Positions 1 to 13,900 are shown, counted from the stretch's first letter. The stretch is DNA of 64,000 nt from Karalla daura (GCA_029224185.1 CM055192.1:21354739-21418738), one strand, 5' to 3'. Notes: a model not told the origin generated them from the letters alone. Made by a program: numbers and translations.

Positions 1-1440
1 TTGCTGAATGTCTCATTCACCACAGGACTGTCTCCAAAATTATTTTAGAGGGTGATTTACAATGTGACACTGCAGCCAAAGCTCCTGGGGTGGAGCAAAG
101 CTGTGAGCTGGCAGAGATGTACAAGCGTAATAAAGCCAGACCTCTGCAGAGAGACAAAGCAGGCGGATGGCAAAAAATATTGAAAACAAATATTCATATA
201 TGCAACAGCTTGACCACATACAAGGCATGTAGTTAGTGTAATGCGTTGCACTGACCATTTGACAGATGAATAAATTTCTCCATGTTTATAATCCCTCCGA
301 CAAACATTCACATACTGTGAGTCCTGACTTGTTGTAGGGTTCAAATCCACTTAAACCACGAGCAAATCCTCGAGGCCAAGAGTGAAGCTTAAACACATCT
401 CTGTCAACACACGTTATTCTGAACATGAAAAATCCCCTGTCTGTGCAAAAACACTCTGTGAAGCATCACAGATGAGTTAAAACCTCCCCCCTTTGATCCA
501 GAGGTCTTTTCTGTCCCAGGTGGAAGGCAAAATCTCAAATTTGGATCCTTGACTCTGCTTATAATGAGCTCTGCATACCACAAACTGAACAGATAGTATT
601 TGATTCGATTGGGTATTCGATTTTCATCCCACTGCTCTGTCCAAAAATATGCATGTTTATGCTGATTGGAGACCCTGACTTGACCCAAGTGTCAGAGTGA
701 CCGGTGTTTTCGTGTGCCCTCTGTTGTCTGTTATTCTCTGCCTTCAACCTTTGTGGGCTAACAACCAACTAAATCACACCCCTACACAACGTTACAAAAC
801 AGGTGAGAGCAGCAGCAGTGCTACCTGCATGTATATCGGGTGCATATGAGGAAAGCTGGAACATCAAACCTCTCATCTGGTGTGCAATCTGCCACTTCAA
901 AGCTGCACATCAAGTCAGAACTTAAAAGGATGCGACCTTGGTGCTCACACTTGCCCCCCCCCCCAAATAAAAATTATCAAATGCAAAAATCAAACCAGAA
1001 GAGCAGAGGGCACAACCCTCCTCTTCCATATTCAAATCACCAAACACGACCACTGAGGGTACAACGATTTCAAAAACTACTTTTTTTAACTACTTTTCTC
1101 AGTATGACAGCACTGACTGATTGGAACCAGAGTGAACAATGGCAAAACTTGACTATGAGGCAATTTCAAGCGAGATGCACTGTGTGTAACCAGGAGCTGC
1201 CTGTGGCCCGTCATCAGATTTCTCCTCATTTTCAACCTTTGAACTCCTGCCCACAAGTCTTTAATCAGTGTATTTTAAACCACTGTCATTGTATTAGATG
1301 TGCAGTAAACACAATGAGCTGGAGCTGGAGCTAATGGAGCTTTGTTCAGAACCACACAGGTAAATACAGCCTATACATAAAAAAGATAATAGAAAATGAC
1401 CTTCACATTTACATCTGACAGTGATAGACAAGGTTTTTTA

Positions 1441-1499
1441 ATTGTGTTTACTTGAAAGTGTAAACACAATTACATTATCTTCCTTACGTTGTGTTTACC
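1441..1499. promoter_or_regulatory. Hairpin with three clustered forkhead-type motifs
   Basis: An 11-base arm attgtgtttac (1441-1451) is followed after an 8-base loop by its exact reverse complement gtaaacacaat (1460-1470). A third copy of the core, tgtttac, lies at 1493-1499. TGTTTAC/GTAAACA is the known core bound by FOX transcription factors. The clustering and symmetry are seen directly; regulatory use is inference. The site lies about 1 kb upstream of the probable npffr2 first exon. Confidence 0.35.
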
Positions 1500-2187
1500 T
1501 TTAAAGTTTCCTTTTGGTGAAAAGAAACATTACAAGTTTGGTGTTAAAACACATCACTTATATGTTAAGCATATCTTTTTCCCTATTGCTATAAATGTGT
1601 CCTTTTGTTTATTTAACTTAATACTCTATTGAGGTTCTATTGAACAAAAGACTTTGTTGTCAATGAAACCATCAAAATATACATACTGTGCAATGTAAAT
1701 TGTGTTAATGAGTCTTTATTTCATTTGACAACTTAACCATTCTCTCTCTCAGTAAATATAACAGAATAGTAATGTTTCACCTAACAACTAACCTAGCATA
1801 GTTGCAACAACAGAAAATAAATGGAGTGTTAGTGGAGAGGAGGACAGTCACCATTTCTGTGTGTGTTTAAATGCAGTGGGATACCTTTACTTCTCAATCT
1901 GGCAACCCACAATGCTGGGCTGTAATTGTACAATGGAAACAGTTATAATCAGTCAAACCCTTCAAATTTCTTAAGCAAATTTTCAGACTGAATATTATTT
2001 TTCACGGGAATGCTATGGCTTTCTTCTGCACCCCTCTAAACGCCCTGTGGATGCGTTCTTTTTAATAGCTTGTAATAAAATTTCACTTGGTTTGTTACAG
2101 ATGTTTGTCAGTGAACAGCAGCTATGACTACAAAGGTGTATGTGTGTATCCCATTTCATTATATTTGATTGCGTTTCCAGTCTGGAT

Positions 2188-2227
2188 GCAGCAGCAGCAG
2201 CAGCAGCAGTAGCAGCAGGAGCAGCAG
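2188..2227. repeat. CAG trinucleotide microsatellite, interrupted
   Basis: GCA/CAG units run for about 40 bases with two interruptions (tag and gga). The tract is outside any supported reading frame, shortly upstream of the probable npffr2 promoter. Confidence 0.85.
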
Positions 2228-2328
2228 CTCAGACCATCTGTGACCTGCCCTCACATTAGACTTCTTACTCTTTTTTTAATAGCACACTCTTGACTTTTCC
2301 GAGATAACAGCTGTTGGAGATCACGGTG

Positions 2329-2439
2329 TGTGGGTGGGGTGGGGTGGGGGTGGGATTTCATACATCCATTAGCCTGTTCATCCATCCCTCACCTCCCCTC
2401 CTCCCTCCCGTCACTCCCTACGTCACAGCATCAAATAGG
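2329..2439 (+). promoter_or_regulatory. npffr2: Probable npffr2 promoter region
   Basis: A G-rich tract (2329-2356) and a C-rich tract (about 2385-2410) precede a cAMP-response-element-like tacgtcac at 2419-2426, just before a CpG-containing segment that ends in a strong splice donor. No clear TATA box is seen. The assignment rests on position, base composition and the downstream exon. The exact transcription start is unknown. Confidence 0.4.
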
Positions 2440-2672
2440 GATGGAGCGGCTGTGTCTCCTCCACTTGCGCTCACAGCTGCGATCCGAGCGCATCCTGTCC
2501 TGCGCGAGCCGCATCCACATGACTCCGGACTGACTCCGAATCACGCTCCTCAATTTTTATCCCCCGTGCACGTGCATGTGCTGCCCATCTCTTCACTTTA
2601 CGCATGTCTTACTCAAAAGAAAGCGGACTTTTCTTCTCTTTTCCTTTTCCCGCCAGCTTGATCTGAGACAAG
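2440..2672 (+). other. npffr2: Probable 5' untranslated first exon of npffr2
   Basis: The segment is richer in C+G and CpG than its surroundings and ends in a consensus donor, AAG|GTAAGA, after position 2672. If it is spliced to the acceptor before 7603, the joined sequence has an in-frame TGA (2659-2661) seven codons before the receptor ATG, with no other ATG in between. That would fix the start codon at 7610. The left edge is arbitrary because no transcription start can be seen. Another untranslated exon in between cannot be excluded. Confidence 0.45.
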
Positions 2673-5600
2673 GTAAGACAAGTTTTATCATAACTCCAGG
2701 TGCGACTACAGGTGTGTTTATCCTCAGTTCCCGATAAAAGTGCGCGTCTTCTTGAAACGATTCTCAGTCTGGTGCTCGAAGCACGACAATCCAGATGATC
2801 CCTATTTGGAGAGAGCTTTCAAGCACTACTAGAACAGAGTGGCATCCCTCTCCATCTCCTTGAAGCTCTTTGAAGACCCTCCGGAGCCACAGCTCCTCCT
2901 CCTCCTACCGCTATCTCCTCCGAAACTCTTGCACTTTCACACACTGCTGTACTCTTTTGTGTGTCTTTTCTGATGCATCTTGCCAGCAAGTCGCTTTGCA
3001 TCAGAGCTAAATGACCAATGTTTCGTGCGTATCCGTGTCTCCACGCAGCCTGCTCTCCCCGCTCTAGTGCGCTCATCTCCGTCAGGACACAGAGACCCCA
3101 TTGTCCAGCAGCACAGCTCAGCCATGCGTATCATCATTCATTTAGTTTTTTTCATTTTCTTACTGCCATCCACCCCCCTGGACACCTCTGGAACATAATT
3201 ACAGTTAGAGGAGAACACCTGAGAGAAGAAATAACTGTAGAAAAGGGACACCAGGAGCGCAACTACACGCTGAGGGCTGCGAGAACCATGTGGAACTGCA
3301 GATCCTTTAGAAATATCATATTCAGTTGCATTCAGCAGTGACTGCTGACATGCTTTGCGTGCGTGCTGTGCACCACAAGCTTGAGGGAGATTGTGTTACA
3401 TTGTAAACTGTCACTTGGAGTCCCATTATGTCAGTGAGGACATGCGTTCATGTTGAGAAATGTGCTGCTTTACAACTGACAAAGTATGAACCATGCCTCC
3501 TTCAGATTTTTGAGGGAAAGATTGTGATTATGTATGTATGTATGTATGTATGCATGCATGTATGTATGTAGGCATGTGATTAGGTTGTTTCAAGGGTAAA
3601 CCAGCCTTTGAGTTAGTTGCGTTACTAAGTGTACTCAGGAGATGGATGGGCAATAAGAGCCCTAAATTTATAGCTCTGTGGAACATCTGGACAATAGCTT
3701 CCAGAACTGCTGTAGTTATACTGGGGAAATATAACATAACAAGAGGCTTGTAGCAGACAGAGGTAGACCTCCCGCCTGATCCTCCCCTCTGTTATTTTGA
3801 TAATCAGATTTAGTCCAATTGAGTCACAAGGGAGGCCACTCATGGCTTTGACGTTATTAAGAATAACGTTCTTATGACTTCAAATGGCATTTAGTTTTGG
3901 TTAATGGGGTTAATTTCACATGCTTGGTACAGTTTACATAATGGGATTATGATGTTTTAAGCATGTTATTCTTCACGGTTAATTCTATGTAGATTAGCAA
4001 AGGAAACTTCCAACGTTACAGCTAATTTTTTATTCATGTGATATAGTCATTAATATTCATGAAATGAATCCAGTGATCTAATATATACTAAAACATCATT
4101 CATTCAGTCAAACTCATGCTAGAATCATGTAATCATCATGTCTCCCACTCCCACCTTCAGACTTGTGGTGCATATGAGCAATGCTCAGAGGTTTTCAGTC
4201 TAATCATTGGCAAGACTTTTAAATGTCCTCTGGAATGTAGTCCATGGTTCACGTTGGAAAAAGGCACCAAAATGAGCCTGAAGACCTTTCCTCAATCATA
4301 AGAGTGTGGTGTGAGTGATGAATATAAGCCGTGGTTTCACGCTCGGGCACATTTCTGGCAGATGGAAGTACAGTACAGTGCTGTAGCACAACACAGTCGG
4401 GCATACAAAACAGTCACTTGCTGCGAGTTGAAGGAGGGACTGTCGTTTTATCAGTAGAAGTGTTTGAAAGGAGCACACTCATGAATTAACAATGGATAAG
4501 AAGAAGAGGCCATCTCTCTTATTGAATCAAGGCTTCCATGCACCATGTGCTGCAGGGCTCTTATGCATGGCTCTAATTTGATTGTATACTTATATTGAAA
4601 GCAGCCTCAAAGCAGATAAGAGCAGATTGATTGAATTACTACTTTGACTGGCTTCATAAAAAAGGGCACGTTTCAAAGTTTTAATGAGCATCCTCCTTAT
4701 CAAATCATCACATTTCATTGGTTAAGTGCCTGAAGATACCATCCGAGACCTGCCTGCCAAGTCCAGGTCCAACACCACCACATCTGAGATATTGTATTAA
4801 GGCTAAAAGATGAAGAGAAATAGGTGACATGGAGCTGAGCCCAGCAAATTGTCATTCATCACATGAAAAGAAAAATCTGATCTAAAGGAACTTTCTGTGG
4901 CTGCTACATCCTTTGGGTGTGCACAGATTTCCCAAATGACATTTTTGAGGTTCCACATGCTGCCTGTATTCCCTGATATATGAAGATTTTCTTCCTCTTG
5001 GCAAAATCTGTTCCTCTCCGCGGGAATGTGGCAGGATAAAATCTTTTATTGAGAGTGATTTAGTTAAGCAGCAAAATCAAGGCTAAAAACTCTGACAGTT
5101 TCTAGGGTGTCTACGATTAACTCAGTAACCTTGTATGGGGGAAAGAAGTCTATTACTTTAGCCATTATAGGTCACTTCACTCTCCTGCAGAAAGATCATA
5201 TGGACTTAACTTTTATAAATAACTAATTGGAACTACATCGCCACAGTCCATATTTGCTCCATTTGCCTGGTCATATTTTATTCACTCTCATTTTTTACTC
5301 AACTCATTCCCAGCAAAAAGCAGCCTGTAGGCCTGTAGCACAGATTTGTCAGCTGAGAGGTTGCTCGGTCAGTCTGACAAGTGGAATGTGCTTTCCTCCT
5401 CCACCTGTGTCTCTCTATTGTCCTCAAACCCACACAGAAGCTTTCAGACATGACTGCATGATCATTGTCCGTCTTTGCAGATGCCACAACTTTGATCATG
5501 TCATTATAAATTCACAGGTAGAGGTGCCACAGTTTATCTATGACCTTTAAGACATCCTTTAAAACAGTGGTTTCTCAGAGACAGAGCTGCATGGGACCAA

Positions 5601-7602
5601 AGCAATTTTAAGCCCACCTCCTTTCTTTTCTTCTTATTCTGAAATTGTCCATTTGCAGCAGAGCAACGGTGAGTCAGACAGCGGACAATGTTTGTAAAGA
5701 AAATATGCCACAGATTCTTTTTTACAAGTGTGAAAAAGAAAGGGCTGTGTAAATAGCTTTTTCACATTCCAAAGTAGGACTTTCATAGACTTTTTTTTGA
5801 AGTACTGAAAGTCTTTTCAGCACTGGTATGAATCAGTTCTTTTCAGTTTTGCCTTTTCTTTTTCAGAATACAGATACAATGTGATTTGACTGACTCAGTG
5901 GTCCATGCCAGTCATTCCAATGAAAAACCGAAACAAGCTTTGATAAAAGAATCAATTTAGTTGAATGATGTTAAACATCCTTGCACTCATAAATGAGATG
6001 TGGCCATAGTGTGGGAAGAGGAACATAGGGTACAGCTTTGGAAATCAAATGGAGGGGGCGCAGTTTGACTAAAAGGCTGCAACATGTTCAAGAATCACAA
6101 AGTTAACACATTAAACATTTATATTTTTCTCCTCACGTTTGAATAGGAGTATGCAGAAGTACACACTTATAGTTACCTAGCTCATTACCCATGCTTACAG
6201 AAACATATTATGTATGGAAAGCATACAACTGATTGCCTTTGCATATAGAGAACCAAGAAGCTACAATTTGAAGACCTGCAAGAGTTGATTGATAATAATG
6301 CCTTATAATAACCCTAACTCCAATTGCAACTGAAGTCATTGGGTTTGGGTGGTAAACCAGTCAAACCTACCATTTTGCACAGATGTTTAACTATTAAAGA
6401 GTGTTCACTCAATCAAAAAGAGGACTCTTGGATATAGATGAGAGACATACCTATATGCATCTCAGCCGGGCTTTTCTTTGAGGCTCTGCAGCTGTCATTT
6501 ACAATATTCCCTCTCACACTTCCAGTTTTCTCTGAAAGGAGGAAAACAAGGAAAAAAACCTCCTTCTCCTGCTGCTATTGTTCTCCTCTCACCTGCTCGC
6601 AGCAAGCAAACACTTCTCTCCATCTCTGAGGGCAAAGCAGACACCTTCGTAGCGCATTCTCATGAAAGACGGAAACCTTCGAAACGCGCCGTACATCTCA
6701 GACAGATGTGGGCTCAGAAAGAGAAATGTTGCATCTAAATCAGTGCTTCTCATAACTGTCATTATTAATTTGTTATCTCTCTTTGTCATAGTCCATTCAA
6801 TGTCAAATCACTTTTTAAAAATTTGTCTGAACTATGCTATGTTGCGCTTTTCTCTCACCGCATCTCTTGAAAGGCTGACGTTTGACTGACTGGAATTTGA
6901 GCTTCTTCGAGCACATTAATTAAACACGTCAAGGATTTTAATGGGTGCTCTGGCAGGATCACTTAACTGGATATAACTTGTCAATCTCCCGAAGCAGAAG
7001 TGAAGAAATGTGAGAAAAGCTGAGGTTGTGCTGGTGGACTCGTCCAATGGTCTCTCAAAAAATTATTCATCCAGTATATATGGAGATGTTGGGTCAAGAT
7101 TAGTACTGCGATTTGAAAAGACTTCCAGTTCAAACCTGAGGCAGTTTCTCACTTCTTTTGTATTAGCAATGGACGAATTGATGGGGTTGTCACCAAGATT
7201 GTCACAAGTTCAAACACTGGTAAGGATGCTTGAGGGCATTTCTGTACAGTTTCCATGTGTCCATCTGATTCTTCTCTGTGTGCTCTGGACGTGTTCAAAA
7301 TCTTAGATAAAAGACTGTAAATTGCCTCTAGGTGTGAACATGAGTGTGAATGGGGTGTGTTTTCCTTCCTCTCACCCTATGGATACTGGAATAGCTTCCC
7401 CCTCCCTGACTGCTCTCTGTGTAGAGAGAAAGTGATGGCTTGATTCTTCAGATCTCTTCAGTGCAGTGTTTCATTGAGAGTTCTACCAGGAGCTGCAGGA
7501 AAGTTAATATTGTGAATATTTGTTGATTGCTAAACTTGCGCTGCCAGGTATGTCTGTTCTATCTTCATAGCAAAGTGATCTATTTCTTTTTCCACTTTCC
7601 AG
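2673..7602 (+). other. npffr2: Probable 5' UTR intron of npffr2
   Basis: About 4.9 kb lies between the probable first exon and the acceptor (cactttccag) at 7602. I see no coding sequence here, only short chance frames, and a tetranucleotide repeat at 3531-3576. The rest is unremarkable AT-rich DNA. Confidence 0.4.
3531..3576. repeat. (TATG)n tetranucleotide microsatellite
   Basis: TATG units run for about 46 bases, with variant ATGC units in the middle. Confidence 0.85.
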
Positions 7603-7937
7603 GTTTAAAATGAACAGAGAACTCGAGAACAACTTGACTCAACTGTATGACAACTGGACAATTTACAATTCCTCTGTGGACCCCTTCATACCGAGGAGGA
7701 ACATCACCTATGTTGGATTTTATCTGCATCAGCCCTCCACGGCAGCCATCTTCATCGTGTCCTACCTGCTGATCTTCCTGGTGTGCATGGTGGGAAATGG
7801 AGTGGTGTGTTTCATTGTGCTGCGAAGCAAAAACATGCGGACTGTCACCAACCTGTTCATCCTAAACCTCGCTGTGAGCGACCTCCTCGTCGGGATTTTC
7901 TGCATGCCCACAACTCTCCTTGACAACATAATAACAG
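7603..7937 (+). CDS. npffr2: npffr2 coding exon 1 (N-terminus, TM1, TM2)
   Basis: The exon follows a pyrimidine-rich acceptor (cactttccag) and ends at the donor ACAG|GTGAGC. Translation starts at ATG 7610 with A at -3, so 7603-7609 is untranslated. It encodes residues 1-109 plus the first base of G110: a glycosylatable N-terminus (four N-x-S/T sites), TM1 (about 44-71) and TM2 (about 81-104). The frame continues past the donor for only a few codons before a stop, so splicing is required. Confidence 0.93.
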
Positions 7938-10900
7938 GTGAGCAGAGCAATGGTGTAAAAGGGTGTAAATGACTTGTCTGCTGTTTGCAATCTATTCACT
8001 TTGCTGTTCCAACACTTTGGTTAGGACTTAAATATCTCCACAACTGTTGGATAAATTGCTGGGTATGTGTTATTCACAAGCCTGTTCACATAAAGCTGTG
8101 ACCAAATCTTGACAAATGTGAGTGGGTTTGAAATTTGAACAAAATGTTTTTCTCCGCCTCTTTATTTTGTGTAGTTTTCTTCTACCTGTTACTAGCACCG
8201 TCAGTTGTCTGACATTTGTAGTTTTAAGAGTGGTTGAGGTAGCTGTGAATAAATTACCTTGAGATTTAGTGAAAGAAGGCCATTTGAGTCAAATGTTACC
8301 ACTTCAGCCCAGGAAATTATGTCTTTGAAATGATTGGTTAATTGCTGTCAGCTTCATTTGCAGCTAGGTGTGATACATAGCACACTAACATGTCACAAAA
8401 TCATATCCATAAGTATCTGTAATTAGACGGTATTTTCTGAGGGAGAGTTATGAAACTGTCCCTCAATTGAAACGCAAAGTGGGGATTTGCTTGCGTTCTG
8501 AGGATTACTGTAGTCATGTAAACAGTGAAACATTCTTACAGTTATGTGAATATAACATGGCAGCAGTGGTTCTGAATGATGATGAATACGATTTTGGAAT
8601 AAATAAGAGCCAAGGAAAGACGAGCTAACCTTGGCGGTGTAGAGATAATCTTAAGATGCAGCTCAGTTTAAATTCACACTGATACCACATACTGTGGTCG
8701 CAGAGTGACCTATTGTGTTGTGTGTGGCAATGGAAATGACGAAGGCTCGGAGGAGTTGACTTTGCGGCGCTTCACAGAGGCGAAAGTCCCCCCGTACTGC
8801 GTGAACAACAACAAGGCTTATCACACACTGCGCTGACAGGACTTGACATTTGGCGCTCAATGACACAAATCTCACATGAGCGATTCTTTAGGCGTGTGAC
8901 GGAGGCTACGAGTTTGCATTGTTCCTGTTTGGACAGTAGCAGCAGTGCTTTCTTGAGCAATTTCAAAACATAACAGACAAGAAAAGTACAGCAATAATTC
9001 AGGATGATCAGTTTCATCTCAATGGACAAATTAGGACAATTTTTCCTGATCTGTAGTTTCAAAACTGCTGTAATTGTCAGTTTCCGACGGCCCGCCAGGC
9101 CTACGATACACTGGGAGAAACCCTGGAGGATTCAGATAAAGAAAAAACACAAAATAAATTCTGTTCGCCCTTCTCTCTTAATTAACCATGAAAATGAGAG
9201 GCCACTGGGTGGCTGTCATTTTAGCTCAGCGGTTTGTGCTGTTGCCTTCCAGCTGTGTGGAGTTCAGATGTTGTGTGCATGAATGTTCCCCAGACACTCC
9301 AATTTCAATTTCCTCTCACAGTTCAGATGCATGTTTAGGCCAACAGGAAACTCTAAAATTGCCCCTATTTGAGTGAATAGTGTGTGTCCTGTGATGGACT
9401 GGAGAATTTGCTGCCTTTGCCTTATATGCTCACATAGGATGAATGGGACAAGGTTACACAGAGGGTAAAATGTTGGATCGAAAATAATTACAAAATAGTT
9501 TGATTTGATTGCAGTCACTGCAATTGAGGGTTTTTTCTAATCATTAAGTCTACACATCCACTACATTCAGTCTCCTGTATCATATAGGTTATTATAGACC
9601 ATTAATTGCTCTTCTGTCTCCTCACATGTGTTGCAGAAATAATGTAATCAGTCAGTAATGTCTGAATTAGTGACCTGTCAGGCACTGATGTGGGGACATC
9701 CAGCTGGCAGAGTGATCTGTATGATTAAATCCCTGCTTCAGAGGTTTAACAAAGTCTGGACAGCTTGCAGCTTTCAGATGTGAATGAATGCTTATTAATT
9801 CTACAGTAGATTATCCCATTTATGTAGAATCAACCAAAGTTTAAGAAAAAAGCTGCTCTGCAAAAACAAAAAAAAAATCACATCCATTCATTCCCAGCTG
9901 TTGAAGCATACACTGGTGAATAACATGTGATGCATTATAAATAACATTGCCAGGCTATGTTGCATTTTTCTATCTGCAAATAAGACTGAAAAAAATGTTT
10001 TGACATGCTGAGCGATCAAAAGCTGAAATGCTGTAGAGTGCTCTGAAACCTACAGTCAAGTTACATCAATGATGCCAATATTTACCTTGCTCTGTTCCGG
10101 AGCTCTGACTGAACACAAAACAAACATCTCTTTGCTGCGGAAAACACTGGTAGTGCCATTTCATCCGGCCTCCTGTCAACAGCAAAAACTGCACCTGCTA
10201 TTAATCAGGGTGTTTGAAGGTGTTACCCTGTCTGGAGTCCGGTCTGGTAATAGATCATAGTGCTTGAACTGGTCAATGGCAATCAGAGCTGCAATAATGG
10301 CAATTATTCATTGATCAAAGAGGAAATTTTCACATCACTTGAGCTAAAATGAAATCAAAATGTGTTATTATTCCTCCTGGTCAAAGAATAAACTAGGATT
10401 AAAAACCCCCAGGAAAAGTAAAAACGGTAATTTTTTATCAGTGCTTCCCAGCATGTAACGGCATGTAAGGTAACGTAATTACCCGTCCGTGCAATTTATC
10501 TCAGGGAATTCGACTTCGATTAAGTGACAAAAAATGGATGAATTAAGTAGAAATTAAGCGTTCATTTATTCAAGTATATATGAAACAATGACAGACAATG
10601 AGCTTTTCTGCCCCTCTAGCCGGCAGCGTCTGACAGCGGTGATGAGGGAATCGCAGTCGTGTCCTTTCCAGTCACGTTCCCACCATCTCCTTCACAGCAG
10701 GAAGCAAAATACTGCACATTGACAATTAAGTTTCAGCTTAATCACATTGTCAAAGGTCAAACAGGAAGCATCTTGGGAAATCAGCATTTTGATCATTACT
10801 ATGTGAACTCCATGTAACCCATTATATCAGACATTCTTCGCCCTTTCTCAGTTCTTGAGGCATTTAATTATGCTATTACAGCATACTCAATGTTCTTGAG

Positions 10901-13900
10901 TCTATTCAGACATAAATTGTTAAATGTTTAGAACCGTTCACCTGGTTAAATTTCATAGAGACTGTGAGTTGTTTTTTCCCTTCTTTGTCATGCATACAAA
11001 ATGGCACAGTTCAACTGTAGGTCATGGATCTAAATACACAGTGTGCTAGTTTTAAGGTCCCATGGGTACAGAGCTTGTCTGTGTCAAATTTGCCAAATAG
11101 AGGCCATCAAGGTATTGACAGGAGTAGAGATTCATAACAGCACAGTCGGCATCAAAAGAAGAATGATAAAATCTATCCATCCATTATCTGCTGTTCTGCC
11201 GGTACTTATGCCAGCACATACAGGGCAAAAGCTCACACCACTGCACTCAAACAGAGAGGCAATTTGGGATGTTTAATCAGACTAAAGATGCATGATTTTA
11301 GACCGTGGGAGGAAAATGGAAACAACCCATACAGACACAGGGAGAACATGCCAAATCCACACAGAAAATCCCCCAGTCTGACCGGGACTTGAACCAGGGA
11401 TCTTCTTTTTATGAGGCGACAGGCGGATATCCGCTAACTACCATGACCCAGGAATAATGCGGTTGGTTTAATCTCTAGTGACGTTCTGTTATGTGAAACA
11501 CCAATAATGAACTTGACTATGCTTGGTTAGGTTTAGAAATTATAAGCATGGCAACCAAACGATGGCATGGATGGTCCACAAGATAAGATAACTTATCACA
11601 CAGTAGACATCACAGAAACAACAACAATAATGATGATGATGATAACAACCTGATGTACTAGATGAGTGGTGTCGCAGAACAATCTGTGGAATTAATGGAA
11701 ACTGAACTTAAAGGAAACACTTAGCAGGTGCATTGAACACTTTGTCTACAAGGCGTTCTCCAATCAATCAGGTCACTGTACCACATGGCACTTGACGAGC
11801 AATCTCTTGCTGAAGACAGTGGAAGTGTGAGCCACATTGGTGTCTTCAAATGAGTGGTCATTTCCAAACAGCTCTGATCTGGGCTGAAACACATAATCTG
11901 ATATTTTATGCTCAAGTAATCACCAGCTGCCATGCTCGTTATCAATTAGTAAATAATTCAATTAGTAAGTAAATAAATTAAATTGATATATTTGTATATC
12001 CTTGTCAACGAATGTTGTATTCTGTGTCAAAGAGGGTTTTCAAGGGAGGATCTGCAGGTTACTCAGTCACCTCATACTTTCCCCTCAGTGAGGGGAGTGA
12101 GGGAAGCAATCAAAGAGGGATCTATGGAGGGGGAAAATAATCCCTTGTACTTTTCGATGGTAAAAACAAAAGCAGGTGGACAAAAAAAAAAAACAGAGGG
12201 CTCTCACACCAAATCAGAAGTGGAGTTTGGATGAGAGGAGAAACACCCTCAAGAACCTCACAGATGTCCAGTTACTTTTGTTTTCACCATGATGACTGAG
12301 AACCCTCACATAGGTAATCACTTGTTCTCTAAGCCCAAGTGTGCACTTGCAGTTTCAATGACTACTACTTAAGTGTTCCTTTTGATTTTGATGCACTTGC
12401 TTTAAGTGTCTATACATGCAGGCACCTGCATGTGAGTGAGCTGTGTAAAACCCCACTCCCATTATATGTTCTTGATTGTATTCCAGAAGCTTCCACCATT
12501 TTAGATGATGAAACGTTTCTCTGACATCGTTGCTCTCCTTTATCCCCCTATCTTCAGCTCAGACTGAGATGCCTGTCGATGAGGTCATGCTGAATAAGGG
12601 GGAAAGAAAATCAAAACATCAATTTATTGGTAAAGAAGCCAAGGTGAAATAGGTGTAAAGCCTTTGAATACATTTAGATGAAAACCTGCATCGTGTCTGG
12701 TATTTTAACATCAGATAGTTGCTCTTTAAAGCTTTCTTAACGCAATTATTCATTTGTGGAGAAAAAAGTAGAATTCTAGTTTTATAGCACAAAATTACGT
12801 TTCATGTGTAAATGTGTATTGAGGTGAAAGGAAGGAACATTACATATAAGCTTCACCAGATTGCTGCCATTTGCTCCCCATTCTGTCGAGCCAAGTATAT
12901 CATGTAGCATATTGAGGTGGAGGAGAAGATCTCACAAGGGAGTTATAGCTCCATCGGTATCGGTCATTCCAGCTGACTGGCATTGCAACCCATGTAGAGG
13001 ACCTTCCTCTGGGAGGAGACCAAGAAGTGAAGGAGCTAGAAGCTGGGAAAACACAACAGTCACGTCAACACATGTCAGACTGCTGGGAGTAACAGGAGAA
13101 AGCGATGCCAAGATGAGTCAGGCGGCAATTTGCAAAGAGGCGGGTTGAAAGACTCTGGGAGCAGGAGGTGAAAGATGTGTTGGTGTCAAAGAGATAGAAG
13201 AAGAAAACTGAGGCCACTCACTTGTAACAAGTGTCAGTCCGGAAGTGGGCTGAGCTCATCATGGGTCTGCCACACACTGCTTTCCAGGGCCAGAGAGCAG
13301 GACACTCAGACAGCTAATGATATTTGACTGGGTACTCCCATTTTAACCTGACAGTGATGAACGTACAGCGGCATATTGAACACCAGTCAGAGGGGTGATT
13401 CCTGGTTCAAAGCACATTTCCCAGTATTTAAATTCACATATTTCTGTAGGCATGGATGTGTACATGGGTATGTTTCTGTGGTATATGTGCAGAACAAGAA
13501 AACTTGACATTATGGGTCAGACAGACACACATTATGCACAAGCGTTGTATGTTTGTCTCTGGCTGTGTTGATATAGACGTCTTGTTTGGCTGTTGAGTGC
13601 CCCGTTAAGACATGACAGCTAGACAGACAGCTTTCTCTCGAGGGAAGCTTTTATCTGAATGCACCATTAGGATATTTACAGCTTTTTTTTTATCAATACC
13701 TAGTATTGTCTCAACTACAATTTGTGACCCACATGAAAGACGGAGATGAAAGCAATGTCACTCAGAAGTGTGGTCCACATACACTCAGCGTCAGTCAGTC
13801 TGAGTCTTAACAACTTTGTGCCAGTAATGGAGCTGTTTGCAGGGGCGTCACGTTGGTGAGAGGGTAGTGCTGTGCCTTACAGCTACTGTGGAGGTCCCTG

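Larger units (their letters stand above)
1..2328. other. Upstream intergenic DNA, no gene recognised
   Basis: No open frame here reads like a known protein, and the frames present are short and of low complexity. The stretch is AT-rich, with a 12-base C run near 953-964, a forkhead-motif hairpin at 1441-1499 and a CAG repeat at 2188-2227. It lies immediately upstream of the probable npffr2 promoter, so distal control elements are possible, but only the hairpin shows any visible structure. Confidence 0.6.

Noticed and set aside
840..1334. A 164-codon open frame upstream of npffr2
   Set aside because: The translation is rich in Gln, Asn and His, crosses the C run at 953-964 and shows no domain or splice context.
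2314..2661. A 115-codon open frame before the first npffr2 donor
   Set aside because: It is a chance frame in C-rich promoter and 5' UTR sequence, with low-complexity Pro/Ser content and no family resemblance. Its stop is useful only as an upstream in-frame stop for the receptor.
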